This document shows positions 5,739 to 6,343 of a DNA stretch of 6,343 nucleotides, piece by piece; position 1 is the stretch's first letter, and every line of letters starts with the position of its first letter. The DNA comes from Chloroflexota bacterium (lineage in GTDB: Bacteria > Chloroflexota > Anaerolineae > UBA4142). The stretch is from the NCBI GenBank assembly GCA_016200825.1, contig JACQEA010000025.1, forward strand, positions 1 to 6,343. The letters run 5' to 3'. The notes beneath the pieces are model-generated. The model worked only from the letters and a program-made list of their open reading frames with translations, was not told where the DNA came from and did not search any database. The translations under genes were made by a program, and so were the position numbers.

Positions 5739-5772
5739 AGATGGCTGATGGCGTCCGCGCTGTCAGCCATCT
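5739..5772 (+). promoter_or_regulatory. Strong 15-bp hairpin with UCCG tetraloop between binding-protein and permease genes
   Basis: AGATGGCTGA (5739-5748) and TCAGCCATCT (5763-5772) pair perfectly over 10 bp. The stem continues through two G-U pairs and GCG/CGC to close on TCCG (5754-5757), a UNCG-type tetraloop, giving 15 consecutive pairs. It lies 21 bases after the binding-protein stop and 17 before the permease ATG. What follows (TCTTTCCACTTTT) is T-rich but interrupted, so partial termination or 3' end protection of the upstream message fits better than full termination. An 8-T run precedes the stem (5728-5735). Confidence 0.72.
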
Positions 5773-5789
5773 TCTTTCCACTTTTGCCT

Positions 5790-6343
5790 ATGACGCTTTA
5801 TATCGCGCGGCGATTGTTGCAAGCGATTCCACTTTTATTCGTCATCAGCGTACTTATTTTTACGCTGATTCAAGTCGCGCCCAACAATCCGCTCTCCGCG
5901 CTCGCGGACAATCCCAATATCTTGCCGGAAGATTTGAAACGTTTGCAAGATCAATACGGGCTCAACGATCCATTGCCGATCAAGTACGGCAAATGGCTCA
6001 GCCAAACTTTGCAAGGGAATTGGGGCACATCGTTCATCACGCATCGTCCCGTCCTCACGGAAATTTCCGAACGCTTGCCTAACACGCTCTATCTTTCCGC
6101 GATTGCGTTCGCATTCGCGTTGTTGATTTCAATTCCCATCGGCGTGATCTCCGCCACGCGACAATATTCGCTCTTCGATCACATCGCCACTACCATCGCG
6201 TTTATGGGTCAATCCATTCCGATTTTTTGGTTTGGATTGATTCTGATCATTTTGTTCGCGGTCACTTTGCAAAATCCACTCGCGGGTACCGATATTTTTC
6301 CACACGCCGCGCCTCTGCCGCTTTTTCCGGGCGGCGGAATTAC
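5790..6343 (+). CDS. ABC transporter permease, DppB/OppB family (3' end outside window)
   Basis: This is the first membrane subunit of the peptide/nickel-type importer. The frame is open from ATG 5790 to the window end, giving 184 of the usual ~310-340 residues. It opens MTLYIARRLLQAIPLLFVIS, the standard DppB start with TM1 at ~9-29. The periplasmic part carries QVAPNNPLSAL, LQDQYGLNDPLPIKYGKWL and GNWGTSF, followed by RPVLTEISERLPNTLYLSA leading into TM2 (~98-122, ending ISIPIGVISATRQYSLFD) and TM3 (~132-160, FMGQSIPIFWFGLILIILF). The EAA loop that contacts the ATPase lies beyond the window. No convincing Shine-Dalgarno precedes the ATG (CTTTCCACTTTTGCCT), so translation may be weak. It follows the binding-protein gene and almost certainly belongs to the same operon; a DppC-type permease and ATPases are expected next. 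Confidence 0.95.
   Translation, partial: MTLYIARRLLQAIPLLFVISVLIFTLIQVAPNNPLSALADNPNILPEDLKRLQDQYGLNDPLPIKYGKWLSQTLQGNWGTSFITHRPVLTEISERLPNTLYLSAIAFAFALLISIPIGVISATRQYSLFDHIATTIAFMGQSIPIFWFGLILIILFAVTLQNPLAGTDIFPHAAPLPLFPGGGI

Noticed and set aside
5675..6082. 135-codon + strand ORF spanning the hairpin and the permease start
   Set aside because: It is out of frame with both flanking genes, and the permease frame from 5790 explains the region with clear DppB motifs.

Overview
The window reads as a piece of bacterial chromosome, most likely from the Chloroflexota (an Anaerolineae-like lineage). This is inferred, not proven. The supporting signs are a lipoprotein with an NBR1-type Ig-like domain, a solute-binding lipoprotein with an Ala/Pro/Thr-rich linker behind its lipid cysteine, intermediate GC with very many GCG/CGCG words, and FN3/Ig-like surface domains. 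All credible genes are on the + strand. No rRNA, tRNA, CRISPR array, transposase or phage gene is visible.

Layout. (1) 2-868: the C-terminal ~290 residues of argininosuccinate lyase (argH), cut by the window start. (2) 873-924: a compact junction where a GC-rich hairpin with a short T run abuts a sigma70-type promoter (TTGAAA, 17 bp, TATACT). (3) 938-2653: a 571-aa surface lipoprotein with three Ig-like domains and a duplicated C-terminal beta domain. Its ATG lies only about 7 nt after the predicted transcription start. (4) 2710-3757: a second promoter with the same 12-nt core, a leader rich in Shine-Dalgarno-like sequence with a possible 29-codon ORF, then two small uncharacterised genes. 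The first encodes a Lys/Ala polycation with a Pro-rich tail. The second encodes a basic segment followed by an FN3-like domain. Both proteins begin with a similar 20-residue hydrophobic segment. (5) 3758-3974: a non-coding stretch with an 8-bp inverted repeat and a ~100-bp palindromic, MITE-like element flanked by TA. (6) 3975-6343: an ABC importer operon of the peptide/nickel (Dpp/Opp) class, with a family 5 solute-binding lipoprotein, a strong 15-bp intergenic hairpin, and the start of a DppB-type permease that runs off the window.

How the parts work together. argH is housekeeping arginine biosynthesis and appears unrelated to what follows. The importer genes form one unit: the lipoprotein captures the ligand outside the membrane and delivers it to the permease; the second permease and the ATPases should lie downstream. 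The hairpin between the two genes would suit high binding-protein and low permease output. The least explained part is the 2710-3757 cassette. Its two gene products share an N-terminal design (hydrophobic segment, then polycation) that I cannot assign to a named family, and it is the best candidate here for something undescribed.
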